This document shows positions 1-8,310 of a stretch of 12,933 nucleotides of DNA, piece by piece; the first letter of the stretch is position 1, and each line of letters starts with the position of its first letter. The stretch lies in NCBI GenBank assembly GCA_034180005.1, contig JAXFPC010000068.1, positions 1 through 12,933 on the forward strand, given 5' to 3'. This stretch comes from JAXFPC01 sp034180005 (GTDB lineage Bacteria; Bacillota; Negativicutes; Acidaminococcales; Acidaminococcaceae). Under the pieces are notes generated by a model that saw only the letters and a program-made list of their open reading frames with translations, was not told the origin of the DNA and ran no database searches. Made by a program: the position numbers and the translations under genes.

Positions 1-1224
1 AGCAGTCTGCAAAGCCTCCGCGAAGTATTCGCTGAACAGCAGGTTACGCAACTCCTTGTTTTCAGCGAAACTTTCACTGACATGGTCTAAAAAGGCGGCT
101 CTTATTATACAGCCGTTGCGCCAGATTTTAGCTATCTCACCTAAATTTAACTGCCAGTCGTAATGTTCTCCGGCTGCTGCCAAAAGATTGAAGCCCTGGG
201 CATACGCGCAAATTTTGGCGGCATATAAAGTGCGCCGCAAATCTTCCACATACGCAGTTTTCCGCTCCGGCGTCAACTCTTCGCCGGCGGACGGCAGCGC
301 AGAGAATTTTTCTGCGAGAAGCACCCGCTCCTCTTTCAACGACGACAAATTACGAGCGAAAACAGCTTCGCTTATGGTAGGCACGGGCACTCCAAGCTCC
401 AGAGCGCTGATACCCGTCCATTTACCCGTACCTTTCTGCCCGGCTTTGTCCAAAATCATTTCCACCATCGGTTTTCCGGTTTCGCTGTCTTTTCTTGCCA
501 GGATATCTGCGGTTATCTCCACAAGATATGATGAAAGTTCTCCCGTATTCCACTCTGCAAAAACAGTAGACATTTCTTCCGCCGAAAGTCGCAGCACTTT
601 ATGCATAACGGAATATACGTCGGCAATAAGCTGCATATCCGCATACTCGATGCCGTTGTGAACCATCTTTACATAGTGCCCTGCGCCGCCGTTCCCGATA
701 TGCGCCACACAGGCATCTGAGCGCTCTGCTCCCGCTTTGGCTGCAATAGCTTTAAGCATCGGTTCCAATTCTTTGTAAGCTGCCAACGTGCAGCCTGGCA
801 TCAAGCTCGGTCCGTGCAACGCGCCTTCCTCACCGCCCGAAACACCCATGCCGACATACTCGATGCCCTTGGCTGCCAATGACTTGCTGCGGCGCACCGT
901 ATCTTCAAAAAAAGAATTGCCGCCGTCAATGATGATATCTCCGTTCTCCAGAAAAGGCAGCAGCGCTTCCAGCATCGCGTCCACAGGCTCTCCCGCCTTG
1001 ATCATGAGAACTATCTTCCGCGGACGCGTCAGCTTAGCCGTCAGTTCCGCCAAATCTTCGGCCTGTTCCAAAAATTCACATGCGCCGTAAGCTTCCATGA
1101 ATTCCTTAGTTTTAGCAGCGGACCGGTTGTAAACAACCGTCCTGATCTTCTTATCGGCTAAATTACGGGCCAAATTTGCTCCCATGACAGCCAAACCAAT
1201 CACACCTATATTCGTATGTTGCAT
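1..1224 (-). CDS. gnd: 6-phosphogluconate dehydrogenase, decarboxylating (3' end outside the window)
   Basis: Catalyses oxidative decarboxylation of 6-phosphogluconate to ribulose 5-phosphate with NADP+, a cytosolic step of the oxidative pentose phosphate pathway. I translated 408 codons from an ATG at 1224; the frame stays open to the window edge, so about 60-70 C-terminal residues of a family usually near 470 are missing. Visible landmarks are the N-terminal dinucleotide loop GLAVMGANLARN (residues 10-21), the VVYNRS strand (30-35) whose Arg fits NADP preference, IIDGGNS, the substrate loop SGGEEGALHGPSLMPG, and the catalytic segment GAGHYVKMVHNGIEY with Lys186 and Asn190. An AGGAG ribosome site sits 5-6 bases before the ATG. 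It is the last gene seen, 77 bases after the importer's binding-protein gene, with a hairpin between them. I found no convincing promoter of its own, so it may be read from upstream. Confidence 0.97.
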   Translation of the reverse strand, partial: MQHTNIGVIGLAVMGANLARNLADKKIRTVVYNRSAAKTKEFMEAYGACEFLEQAEDLAELTAKLTRPRKIVLMIKAGEPVDAMLEALLPFLENGDIIIDGGNSFFEDTVRRSKSLAAKGIEYVGMGVSGGEEGALHGPSLMPGCTLAAYKELEPMLKAIAAKAGAERSDACVAHIGNGGAGHYVKMVHNGIEYADMQLIADVYSVMHKVLRLSAEEMSTVFAEWNTGELSSYLVEITADILARKDSETGKPMVEMILDKAGQKGTGKWTGISALELGVPVPTISEAVFARNLSSLKEERVLLAEKFSALPSAGEELTPERKTAYVEDLRRTLYAAKICAYAQGFNLLAAAGEHYDWQLNLGEIAKIWRNGCIIRAAFLDHVSESFAENKELRNLLFSEYFAEALQTA

Positions 1225-1245
1225 TTTCTACTCCTAACATAAATT

Positions 1246-1283
1246 CAAATAAAATGGTGCGCGCAAAAATGCGGGCACCATTT
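1246..1283 (-). terminator. Hairpin between binding-protein gene and gnd, possible weak terminator or attenuator
   Basis: Perfect 9-bp arms AAATGGTGC/GCACCATTT (1275-1283 and 1252-1260) enclose one C-C mismatch and a second 4-bp stem CGCA/TGCG around a TTTT loop. On the minus strand the 3' arm runs into TTTTATTTGAATTT, an interrupted T tract. The hairpin is strong but the tail is not a clean T run, so partial termination before gnd, or 3'-end protection of the importer mRNA, are both possible. Confidence 0.55.
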
Positions 1284-1301
1284 CAACCAATTTAACCAAG
1301 C

Positions 1302-2342
1302 TTATTTCTTTACAGCTTTGTTCCATGCTTCCAACAGGCGAGCGCGGTTTTCACCCGACCAGAGGAAATCATATTTCATAAGCTTGGCGTCTTTGAACGC
1401 TTCAGCTTCTTTGGGCGGATTGGCTTCAGGATTGGTAAGGAACTGATAGGATTTATTCTTCTGTCCCAGTTCCTGAGCTTTTTTGCTGAGGCTCCAGTCA
1501 ACAAATTTCTTGGCGGCTCCCTTTTGCGGAGCATTTTTAATGATAGCTACAGCTCCGAGTTCATAAGCAGTTCCTTCTTCCGGAAGCGAAAGCCTTACAT
1601 TAGTATCGCCGGATTTCATCAGGCGAATACCGTTGTGGAGATAGGTTATGCCGATGGCGGCCTCGCCTAAAGCGGCGCTGCGAGCAGGAGCTGCTCCAGC
1701 TTTGGTATACTGTTTAATCTGCTTATCCAGCTTTGCCAGATACTCCAGACCTTTTTCTTCTCCCCTGTTCTGTACAATTGCGGAAACTACCACATAACCG
1801 GTGGACGCGGAACCGGGGTTACCCATAACGATCTGTCCCGTAAATTCAGGTTTCAGCAAGTCGTCCCATGATTTCGGAGGAGCTACTTTATGCTCATCAA
1901 ACCAGCGACCGTCGAGAATAAAGCCGAGATATCCCTGATAAATACCTGTCCAGTATCCCTCAGGATCCTTGAACTCAGCTTTTATTTTCTCTGCGTTGGC
2001 AGATTTGTACGCTTCCAAAAGTCCCTCTTTTTTAGCCATAATGTAAGAGTCGGCGCTGCCTCCGTACCATACGGAAGCCTGCGGATTGTTTTTCTCTGCG
2101 CGAATACGGCTCAAAGTTTCACCGCCGGACATTCTGACAAACTTCACTTTGATACCGGTGTCCTTCTCAAACTCTTCGGCGATAACTTTAGCGGCCTGTT
2201 CCACCACGCCCATATAAACGGTTACTTCCTTCTCAACAGGTTCCTCCTTGGCAGCCTTGTCGCCGCCCATGCATCCGGCAGCCGTAACCGCCAAAGCCGC
2301 TGCCGCCATAAAAGCAGCTGTCTTTTTCCACATAAATTTCAT
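1302..2342 (-). CDS. ABC importer substrate-binding lipoprotein, Fe(III)/AfuA-like family
   Basis: Extracytoplasmic solute-binding protein of 346 residues that would deliver ligand to the permease encoded upstream. Residues 1-24 are a lipoprotein signal: basic MWKK, an Ala-rich core, then TAAGC with Cys24 as the probable lipidation site. The mature part is a type-2 periplasmic-binding fold of the SBP_bac_6 / Fe(III) class (VWYGGSADSY 91-100, DLLKPEFTG 161-169, GNPGSASTGY 174-183, VDWSLSKKAQ 281-290). In iron-binding FbpA proteins a Tyr-Tyr pair falls in the segment equivalent to ITYLHNG (232-238). Here only one Tyr is present, followed by Leu-His, and the EEGTAYELG segment (255-263) resembles AfuA-type proteins that bind sugar phosphates. 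An AAGGAGGT ribosome site at 2349-2356 lies six bases before the ATG. Third gene of the importer operon, 80 bases after the ATPase gene. Family is well supported; ligand is inferred. Confidence 0.9.
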   Translation of the reverse strand: MKFMWKKTAAFMAAAALAVTAAGCMGGDKAAKEEPVEKEVTVYMGVVEQAAKVIAEEFEKDTGIKVKFVRMSGGETLSRIRAEKNNPQASVWYGGSADSYIMAKKEGLLEAYKSANAEKIKAEFKDPEGYWTGIYQGYLGFILDGRWFDEHKVAPPKSWDDLLKPEFTGQIVMGNPGSASTGYVVVSAIVQNRGEEKGLEYLAKLDKQIKQYTKAGAAPARSAALGEAAIGITYLHNGIRLMKSGDTNVRLSLPEEGTAYELGAVAIIKNAPQKGAAKKFVDWSLSKKAQELGQKNKSYQFLTNPEANPPKEAEAFKDAKLMKYDFLWSGENRARLLEAWNKAVKK

Positions 2343-2422
2343 TTCCGTACCTCCTTATTTGCCGTCTACTTCAGGAGCCGCAACAACAGTTTTTGTCGTG
2401 CATCCTTCGACAGTGTGCGCTA

Positions 2423-3547
2423 TTACGCCTTTTTTATCGCGTGAAGATTTTCAGATTTGAGTTTCAGCCAAACCTTATCGCCTTCACGGTAAATCTTTTT
2501 CGCTGCGGGATTATAAATCTCCACTACCAGTTCCTGCCCGTCAACGGCAACAACATAATCCTGCATTTGCCCCATGTACGTCGATGCAACAACTTCCGCT
2601 TCGACATCGCCCGCTTCTCCGAGTTCCAAAGACTCCGGCCTTACAACAACTTCCGCCGTGTCTCCAATCTGCAGCGTTCCCTTGAGATATTTCACGGAAA
2701 AGCCTTTGCCGAACATTTTTACAACAGCTTCAGCAAGCTCACCGCCATCCGTACCTATGGGCACGGCATCCTCTTCCCGAACGCTCTCGACCTTGGCCTC
2801 CACAAAATTGGCGCTGCCGATAAAATCCGCCACGAAGCGTGACAGCGGATGCTGATAAATCTCCTGCGGCGTTCCCACCTGCTCGATGCGGCCGCCGTTC
2901 ATGATGATGATTTTGTCCGATAAACTCATCGCTTCGCTCTGATCATGAGTAACATAAACACTCGTGATATTGATGCGCTGCTGAATCTTTCTGATCTCCC
3001 TGCGCATATACACGCGCAGCTTCGCATCAAGGTTGGATAAAGGTTCGTCAAAAAGCAGGACTGCCGGCTCCATCACCAGTGCTCTTGCCAGAGCAACACG
3101 CTGCTGCTGACCGCCGGAAAGCTGATTGGGCATCCTGTGTTCCAAACCTTTCAGACCCACAAGGTCAAGCATCTTGTAAACCCGCTCTTTGATTTCGTCT
3201 TTAGCAATCTTTTTATTTATCAGTCCGTAAGCCACATTGTCATAAACATCATAATGCGGAAACAAAGCATAGCTTTGAAACACCATGGACGAATCTCTCT
3301 TATCGGGAGTCATTTCGTTTATCCGCATGCCGTCCAACAAAATTTCGCCTTCGCTTACAGTTTCAAAGCCGGCAATCATGCGCAGTATGGTGGTCTTACC
3401 GCAGCCTGAGGGTCCAAGCAATGTTACCAGTTCGCCGCTTGCTATATTGATATTTACGTGATCCACCGCCAGAAATGTGTCCGTACCTCCGTGAGTAACG
3501 TACTCCTTGGTCAAATTCTTTAAAACGATACTTGCTTGTTTAGACAT
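2423..3547 (-). CDS. ABC importer ATPase (MalK/PotA/FbpC-like with C-terminal TOBE domain)
   Basis: Cytoplasmic nucleotide-binding subunit of 374 residues that powers the neighbouring permease. All ABC motifs are present and intact: Walker A GPSGCGKT (45-52), Q-loop Gln91 in MVFQSYALFPH, signature LSGGQ (143-147), Walker B VLLFDE (163-168), D-loop SNLDAKL, and switch His201 in YVTHDQ. Residues from about 240 onward form the regulatory/TOBE region typical of carbohydrate, polyamine and iron importers of the CUT1/FbpC type. The ATG at 3547 overlaps the end of the permease gene by eight bases, and its AAGGAGA ribosome site lies inside the permease's last codons, so translation is probably coupled. 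The sequence alone does not give the substrate; the motif set is shared by FbpC, AfuC, PotA and MalK. Confidence 0.97.
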   Translation of the reverse strand: MSKQASIVLKNLTKEYVTHGGTDTFLAVDHVNINIASGELVTLLGPSGCGKTTILRMIAGFETVSEGEILLDGMRINEMTPDKRDSSMVFQSYALFPHYDVYDNVAYGLINKKIAKDEIKERVYKMLDLVGLKGLEHRMPNQLSGGQQQRVALARALVMEPAVLLFDEPLSNLDAKLRVYMRREIRKIQQRINITSVYVTHDQSEAMSLSDKIIIMNGGRIEQVGTPQEIYQHPLSRFVADFIGSANFVEAKVESVREEDAVPIGTDGGELAEAVVKMFGKGFSVKYLKGTLQIGDTAEVVVRPESLELGEAGDVEAEVVASTYMGQMQDYVVAVDGQELVVEIYNPAAKKIYREGDKVWLKLKSENLHAIKKA

Positions 3548-5267
3548 TTTCTTCTCCTTGCAAATTTATATCAGTCGCCCGTGTCGGCTTTTTATAATCG
3601 GATCCCATCCTGTCCAACAACATGCGGATGCCGATGATAGCGACATAGACGATCACGATCAAAATAGTGGAAAATGCGGACGCCACACCGAACTGATTGT
3701 CTTCCACCTGGTCGAGAACGAGCACCGTCAACAAACTGTAATTGGCCGAAACAAGAAAAATAACGGCGCTTATACTGGTCATACTTCTGATGAAAGAATA
3801 TATCAAACCGCCGAAAAAGGCGCTTTTAATGAGCGGTAAAGTAACGGTTCTGAAAACACGGCTCGAATCCGATCCGAGGTCGGCTGCCGCTTCTTCTATG
3901 GCCGGATCAATCTGCTGCAAGCTGGACTCGCCGGCTCTGATTCCGATGGGAAGGGAGCGAATCACAAAAGCCGCCACCAGTATTGCCGCCGTTCCTGTCA
4001 GAGGAATCGGCGGTTCGTTGAAAGTAAGTATATAACCGATACCTACTACAGTGCCTGGCACTGCAATACTGAGCAGGGAAGCAAAATTTATGAAGCCGCG
4101 GCCGATGAATTTTTTGCGGACAACCAAATAAGCAATTACCATTCCCAGAACGCCGGCTATGGGAGTCGCGATGACACTTAACAGCGTAGTATCCAAAATA
4201 GCATTCTTACCGACCGCTAAAGCATAGGCATAATGCTCAGTTGTAAAGGTGTAATCCACGCCCCACATTTTGATGAAGGAAGCAATCGGAATCAAAGCGT
4301 AAATAGCCAGCACCACTGCCGCCACAGCAAAGCAGAAACCGCCTATAATTCCGACAATCTGCGGGTCATCTATCATGGTACGCTCCCTGGAAGCCTTTCC
4401 GGAAACGGTGATATACGTTTTCTTCTCCACCCAATATTTGGAAAGTATGAACAGCAATATGGCTATGTCAAGCAAAACAACCGCCACGGCGGCTCCACCC
4501 TGCACATCGTAACTTCCGATAGCCTGCAGATAAACCTGCGTGGCCAAAGTGGTGAAATTTCCGCCGATAGCCATCGGATTGGCAAAATCGGCTACGGATT
4601 TAATAAAGACCAAGAGAAACGCGTTGGCGATGCCGGGTCTTACCAACGGAACCGTAATCGTGCTGAAAGTACGCCATTTGGAAGAGCCTAAATCCCTGGC
4701 GGCATCCTCAATGCTCGGATCGATAGAACGCAGCATACCGGCCAGCAGCAAAAAAGCTATGGGGAAATATGATATGGTCTGGACAAATATAAGTCCCTTC
4801 AATCCATAAATGTTCGTGCCGTGCCACCCGAGCAAATTGTATGTTATAAGTCCGCGCGCACCGAAAAGCATTATGATGGAAAGCGCCACGGAAAAAGGCG
4901 GAGATACCATAGGCAGCAAAGCCATCAGATTGAATAGCTTTTTACCTCTGATAGCCAGATGCGAAGAACAATAAGCAAAAAGAAAACCTATCGCTGTGGC
5001 AAGAACGCCCACGATGACAGCCAAGCTGAGCGTGTTGACCAGAGCCTGGTATGTTTCCCGCATACTAACGATATTAATATAGGCCTGCAAAGAAAAATTG
5101 CCGTCAAAATCTATGAAGCTCTGTTTCACCACTTCCAGTAATGGCCACACGACAAAAACGAACAGTGAAGCGATAACTCCCAAAGCAACGGCACACACAA
5201 TCGGATCGCGAAAAGTACCGCGTGTAGTATTTATTTCATTTTTCAAGTAATTTATCATTTTATTCAA
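3540..5267 (-). CDS. ABC importer permease, two fused membrane domains (FbpB/AfuB-like)
   Basis: Integral membrane channel of 575 residues made of two tandem MetI-type permease halves (about 20-280 and 300-550), roughly six membrane segments each. One chain therefore supplies both transmembrane domains, as in FbpB/AfuB transporters. Each half has the cytoplasmic EAA loop that docks on the ATPase: EDAARDLGSSKW... near 187-211 and EEAAADLGSDSSR... near 458-481. The start chosen is TTG at 5267, because a GGAGGT ribosome site (5275-5280) lies seven bases before it. The in-frame ATG three codons later (5258) would have a 16-base gap. First gene of the importer operon, directly behind a near-consensus promoter; its end overlaps the ATPase start by eight bases. 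Substrate cannot be read from this subunit. Confidence 0.95.
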   Translation of the reverse strand: MNKMINYLKNEINTTRGTFRDPIVCAVALGVIASLFVFVVWPLLEVVKQSFIDFDGNFSLQAYINIVSMRETYQALVNTLSLAVIVGVLATAIGFLFAYCSSHLAIRGKKLFNLMALLPMVSPPFSVALSIIMLFGARGLITYNLLGWHGTNIYGLKGLIFVQTISYFPIAFLLLAGMLRSIDPSIEDAARDLGSSKWRTFSTITVPLVRPGIANAFLLVFIKSVADFANPMAIGGNFTTLATQVYLQAIGSYDVQGGAAVAVVLLDIAILLFILSKYWVEKKTYITVSGKASRERTMIDDPQIVGIIGGFCFAVAAVVLAIYALIPIASFIKMWGVDYTFTTEHYAYALAVGKNAILDTTLLSVIATPIAGVLGMVIAYLVVRKKFIGRGFINFASLLSIAVPGTVVGIGYILTFNEPPIPLTGTAAILVAAFVIRSLPIGIRAGESSLQQIDPAIEEAAADLGSDSSRVFRTVTLPLIKSAFFGGLIYSFIRSMTSISAVIFLVSANYSLLTVLVLDQVEDNQFGVASAFSTILIVIVYVAIIGIRMLLDRMGSDYKKPTRATDINLQGEENV

Positions 5268-5274
5268 GGGGCAG

Positions 5275-5280
5275 ACCTCC
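5275..5280 (-). promoter_or_regulatory. Ribosome binding site that selects the TTG start of the permease
   Basis: GGAGGT on the minus strand, seven bases upstream of TTG at 5267. The nearest ATG (5258) is 16 bases away, beyond normal Shine-Dalgarno spacing. Confidence 0.8.
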
Positions 5281-5298
5281 GCAATTTTTAAATCATAT

Positions 5299-5314
5299 CC
5301 ACTAGAGATAGTAG
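5299..5314 (-). repeat. Short inverted repeat in the importer operon leader
   Basis: On the minus strand CTACTA-TCTC-TAGTGG, six-base arms with one mismatch that would be a G-U pair in RNA. It lies between the predicted transcription start (about 5341) and the ribosome site, where an operator or small leader hairpin would sit. It is short enough to be chance. Confidence 0.3.
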
Positions 5315-5347
5315 CATTCCCGTAAAGACGTGTCTATATCTATTGTG

Positions 5348-5376
5348 ATTATACTTTCCGACAGCCATTTAGTCAA
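5348..5376 (-). promoter_or_regulatory. Sigma-70 promoter of the ABC importer operon
   Basis: Minus strand: -35 TTGACT at 5376-5371, a 17-base spacer, and a perfect -10 TATAAT at 5353-5348. Transcription should start near 5341, giving a leader of about 74 bases before the TTG start. It lies just beyond the eno terminator, so the importer is its own transcription unit. The near-consensus match suggests strong basal expression unless repressed. Confidence 0.88.
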
Positions 5377-5425
5377 TGAGAAAACTTTGTTATCGCAAGA
5401 TTATTTTTACCTTTTCCGTTGCAAC

Positions 5426-5451
5426 AAAAAAGAGAACCCCGAAGGGCTCCC
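5426..5451 (-). terminator. Rho-independent terminator after eno
   Basis: Minus strand: GGGAGCCC, TTCG loop, GGGTTCTC (8-bp stem with two G-U pairs, C(UUCG)G tetraloop), followed by six T. It begins 15 bases after the eno stop codon and ends the glycolytic operon. Confidence 0.93.
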
Positions 5452-5465
5452 TTGTACAGCTTACG

Positions 5466-6749
5466 TTATCCGATGTTGTAAAAAACCTTTTTGCCGCCGT
5501 ATTTGGCTGCAGATCCGAGATCTTCCTCTATGCGTAGCAACTGATTATATTTTGCCACTCTATCGGTTCGAGCCGGCGCTCCCGATTTAATTTGGCCGGC
5601 ATTGACGGCTACGGCGATATCCGCCAAAGTAGTATCTTCCGTTTCGCCGCTGCGATGAGAAATTATGCAGGTATATCCGGCACGCTTCGCCATTTCAATA
5701 GCGTTAAAGGTCTCCGTCAAAGTTCCGATTTGGTTTACTTTGATAAGTATGGAGTTAGCTACGTTCTTGCGGATACCTTCTCCCAAGCGAAGTTCGTTGG
5801 TAACGAACAGATCGTCGCCTACCAGCTGCACTTTTTTGCCAAGCTTTTTAGTCAGCTTCTTCCATCCGTCCCAATCATCTTCAGCCAATCCGTCTTCGAT
5901 GGAAACAATAGGATACTTCTCGCACAGTTCCGCCAGATATTCTACCATTTCTTCTGAAGTTTTTACCAAGCCTTCTCCCTCAAGATGATACATCTTATCT
6001 TTGTAAAATTCGCTGCTGGCCACATCCAGGGCGATAAGAATATCCTTGCCCGGTTCAAAACCTGCAGAGCGAACGGCTTCCAAAATGATTTCTATAGCTT
6101 CCGAATTGCATTTCAGATTCGGAGCAAAACCGCCTTCATCTCCGAGAGCCGTACTCAATCCCTTGGCTTTTAAAATACTCTTCAGCTTATGATAAATCTC
6201 TGCGTTCATACGCAGAGCTTCGGCGAAGGAAGACGCACCTACCGGCATGATCATGAATTCCTGAATATCAACATTATTATCCGCGTGCTGCCCCCCGTTT
6301 AAAATGTTCATCATCGGAACAGGCAACTCTTTGGCGGCAACTCCGCCCAGATACAGATAAAGAGGCAAACCTACGGAAGCTGCTGCGGCTTTAGCCACCG
6401 CCATGGATACGCCGAGGACCGCGTTAGCTCCCAGCTTGCTCTTATTGGGCGTACCGTCAAGCCGAAGCAGCATTTCGTCTATCTCTGTCTGTCTGGTAGC
6501 TTCAAGTCCTATGAGAGCTTCCGCTATTATATCGTTAACATTGTCGACTGCTTTCATAACGCCTTTACCCAGATAGCGTCCGGCATCTCCGTCCCGCAGT
6601 TCCACAGCTTCATGAACTCCTGTGGAAGCGCCCGAAGGAACTGCAGCGCGACCGATGGCGCCGTCCTCCAGAACAACTTCCACCTCAACTGTCGGATTGC
6701 CGCGAGAATCCAAAATTTCGCGAGCATATACATTTGTAATCATTGCCAT
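5466..6749 (-). CDS. eno: Enolase (phosphopyruvate hydratase)
   Basis: Converts 2-phosphoglycerate to phosphoenolpyruvate in the cytosol; Mg-dependent. The 427-residue length is normal for bacterial enolase. Seen directly: the mobile loop SGASTGVHEAVELRDGD (39-55), His155 in NGGQHADNN, Glu164 in DIQEFMIMP, catalytic Glu205 in GDEGGFAPN, metal ligands Asp242, Glu285 (SIEDGLAEDDW) and Asp312 (VGDDLFVTN), catalytic Lys337 (KVNQIGT), and SHRSGETEDT (364-373) with Lys388. The ATG at 6749 has a GAGGTGA ribosome site about six bases upstream; an alternative ATG two codons in is less well spaced. It is the last gene of the glycolytic operon, 20 bases after gpmI, and is followed at once by a terminator. 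Confidence 0.99.
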   Translation of the reverse strand: MAMITNVYAREILDSRGNPTVEVEVVLEDGAIGRAAVPSGASTGVHEAVELRDGDAGRYLGKGVMKAVDNVNDIIAEALIGLEATRQTEIDEMLLRLDGTPNKSKLGANAVLGVSMAVAKAAAASVGLPLYLYLGGVAAKELPVPMMNILNGGQHADNNVDIQEFMIMPVGASSFAEALRMNAEIYHKLKSILKAKGLSTALGDEGGFAPNLKCNSEAIEIILEAVRSAGFEPGKDILIALDVASSEFYKDKMYHLEGEGLVKTSEEMVEYLAELCEKYPIVSIEDGLAEDDWDGWKKLTKKLGKKVQLVGDDLFVTNELRLGEGIRKNVANSILIKVNQIGTLTETFNAIEMAKRAGYTCIISHRSGETEDTTLADIAVAVNAGQIKSGAPARTDRVAKYNQLLRIEEDLGSAAKYGGKKVFYNIG

Positions 6750-6769
6750 GTCAAATCACCTCATCCAAA

Positions 6770-8299
6770 TCAATTTTTACATTCCAAAAGACTTTTGCCA
6801 GTCATAGCTTCCGGCTGAGCAAGTCCCAAAAGCTGCAGCAATGTCGGAGCAATATCTGCCAAAATACCGTCGTGTACCTCCGGTTTATCCTTATGTACCA
6901 TCAGAAACGGTACCTTATTGGTCGTATGCGCAGTGTGCGGCTGACCGGCAACTTCGTCGATCATCTGTTCCAAATTGCCGTGATCCGCCGTAATACAAAC
7001 GCAGCCGTCCATAGCCAAAACCTTTTCCACAATCTTGCCGACACAGTCGTCTACTGCTTCCATAGCTTTGACTGCCGCCGAAAATACCCCGGTATGCCCA
7101 ACCATATCCGGATTGGCAAAATTTAGAACAAACAGAGAGAATTTCTCTTTTTCCAGTTCTTGCAGCAACGCGTCCGTCACTTCGCGCGCGCTCATTTCCG
7201 GCTGCAGATCATACGTCGCCACTTTCGGAGAGGGAACGAGTATTCTCTCTTCCCCTTCATTGGGATTTTCCACGCCTCCGTTAAAAAAGAAAGTAACGTG
7301 AGCATATTTTTCCGTTTCCGCAATTCTCAGCTGCCGTAATCCGGCCGCAGCCACAACCTGCCCCAAAGTATCTGCATAACTTTCCGGAGGATAAGCGGCA
7401 GGCACGGGAAAAGCCGCTTCGTACTGCGTCATGGACACAAAATTTTGCGGCGACACTTGCACCGGTCTTGCGAAAAAGCTGAAAGTATCATCACACAAAG
7501 CGCGCGTAAGCTGACGTGCCCTGTCCGGTCTGAAATTGAAGAAAACAACTCCGTCTTCGTCGTTTATTCTGCCGTCAACACCGAGTATACCGAACGGCTT
7601 CATAAATTCATCCGTGATGCCTTCGCCATAACCGGCGGTAATCCCTTCTTCTGCTGAAGCATATTTCTCGCATTTACCGGAAACAACAGCATCATAAGCT
7701 TTTTGCGTGCGTTCCCACCGCTTATCTCTGTCCATGGCATAGTAACGGCCGCTCACGGTGGCAATCTTGCCGCAGCCTATTTTTCCCAGCTCATGCTCCA
7801 GAGATTTTATATACTCCAACGCTGAACTCGGAGGCACGTCCCTGCCGTCTAAAAAAGCGTGAATATAAACCTTGCTCAAGCTCTTTGCAGACGCCATTTT
7901 CACCAAAGCCAGCAAATGTTCAGTGTGACTGTGTACTCCGCCGTCAGAGACCAAACCCATGAGATGCAGCGCGCTGTCTTTTGCTGCAACCCTGTCCATA
8001 CACCCCGACAAAACCGGATTGACGAAAAAATTTCCATCTCTTACAGCTTTGCTGATGCGAGTAAGATTCTGATAAATAATTCTTCCTGAGCCGATGTTGA
8101 GATGCCCCACTTCCGAATTGCCAATCTGCCCGGCAGGAAGTCCTACATATTCTCCGCTGGCTTCCAAAAGACTGTGATGATATGTTGCGAAGTATTTGTC
8201 CAAATTAGGAGTGCATGCGGATGTCGCGGCATTGCCGGAAGAAGCCGGCGCCACTCCCCAACCGTCCAAAATCATTAATAATACGGGTTTGCAGGTCAT
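6770..8299 (-). CDS. gpmI: Phosphoglycerate mutase, 2,3-bisphosphoglycerate-independent
   Basis: Interconverts 3- and 2-phosphoglycerate through a phosphoserine intermediate, without a 2,3-bisphosphoglycerate primer; two Mn ions are usual. The 509-residue length fits the family (alkaline-phosphatase superfamily). Visible: N-terminal metal site LMILDGWG with Asp12, nucleophile Ser62 in GQIGNSEVGHLNIG, the substrate-binding insert with GVHSHTEH (121-128), DGRDVPP (151-157) and RPDRARQ (257-263), and C-terminal metal motifs NPDMVGHTG and TADHGNLEQM. The ATG at 8299 follows the pgk::tpiA stop by 11 bases, with a GAGAGG ribosome site in between, so the two genes are tightly coupled. It is 20 bases ahead of eno. 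Nothing looks broken. Confidence 0.99.
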   Translation of the reverse strand: MTCKPVLLMILDGWGVAPASSGNAATSACTPNLDKYFATYHHSLLEASGEYVGLPAGQIGNSEVGHLNIGSGRIIYQNLTRISKAVRDGNFFVNPVLSGCMDRVAAKDSALHLMGLVSDGGVHSHTEHLLALVKMASAKSLSKVYIHAFLDGRDVPPSSALEYIKSLEHELGKIGCGKIATVSGRYYAMDRDKRWERTQKAYDAVVSGKCEKYASAEEGITAGYGEGITDEFMKPFGILGVDGRINDEDGVVFFNFRPDRARQLTRALCDDTFSFFARPVQVSPQNFVSMTQYEAAFPVPAAYPPESYADTLGQVVAAAGLRQLRIAETEKYAHVTFFFNGGVENPNEGEERILVPSPKVATYDLQPEMSAREVTDALLQELEKEKFSLFVLNFANPDMVGHTGVFSAAVKAMEAVDDCVGKIVEKVLAMDGCVCITADHGNLEQMIDEVAGQPHTAHTTNKVPFLMVHKDKPEVHDGILADIAPTLLQLLGLAQPEAMTGKSLLECKN

Positions 8300-8310
8300 T
8301 TATAACCTCT

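Noticed and set aside
2343..2422. 80-base gap between ATPase and binding-protein genes as a possible promoter or riboswitch site
   Set aside because: It holds a strong ribosome site (2349-2356) but I see no -35/-10 pair, strong hairpin or known riboswitch pattern.
1890..2842. Several plus-strand open frames over the binding-protein and ATPase genes
   Set aside because: They are antisense to well-supported ABC importer genes, lack ribosome sites and resemble no family.
5330..5590. Plus-strand open frame of 86 codons over the importer promoter and the end of eno
   Set aside because: It overlaps the promoter, the eno terminator and the eno C-terminus, with low-complexity content and no convincing start signal.
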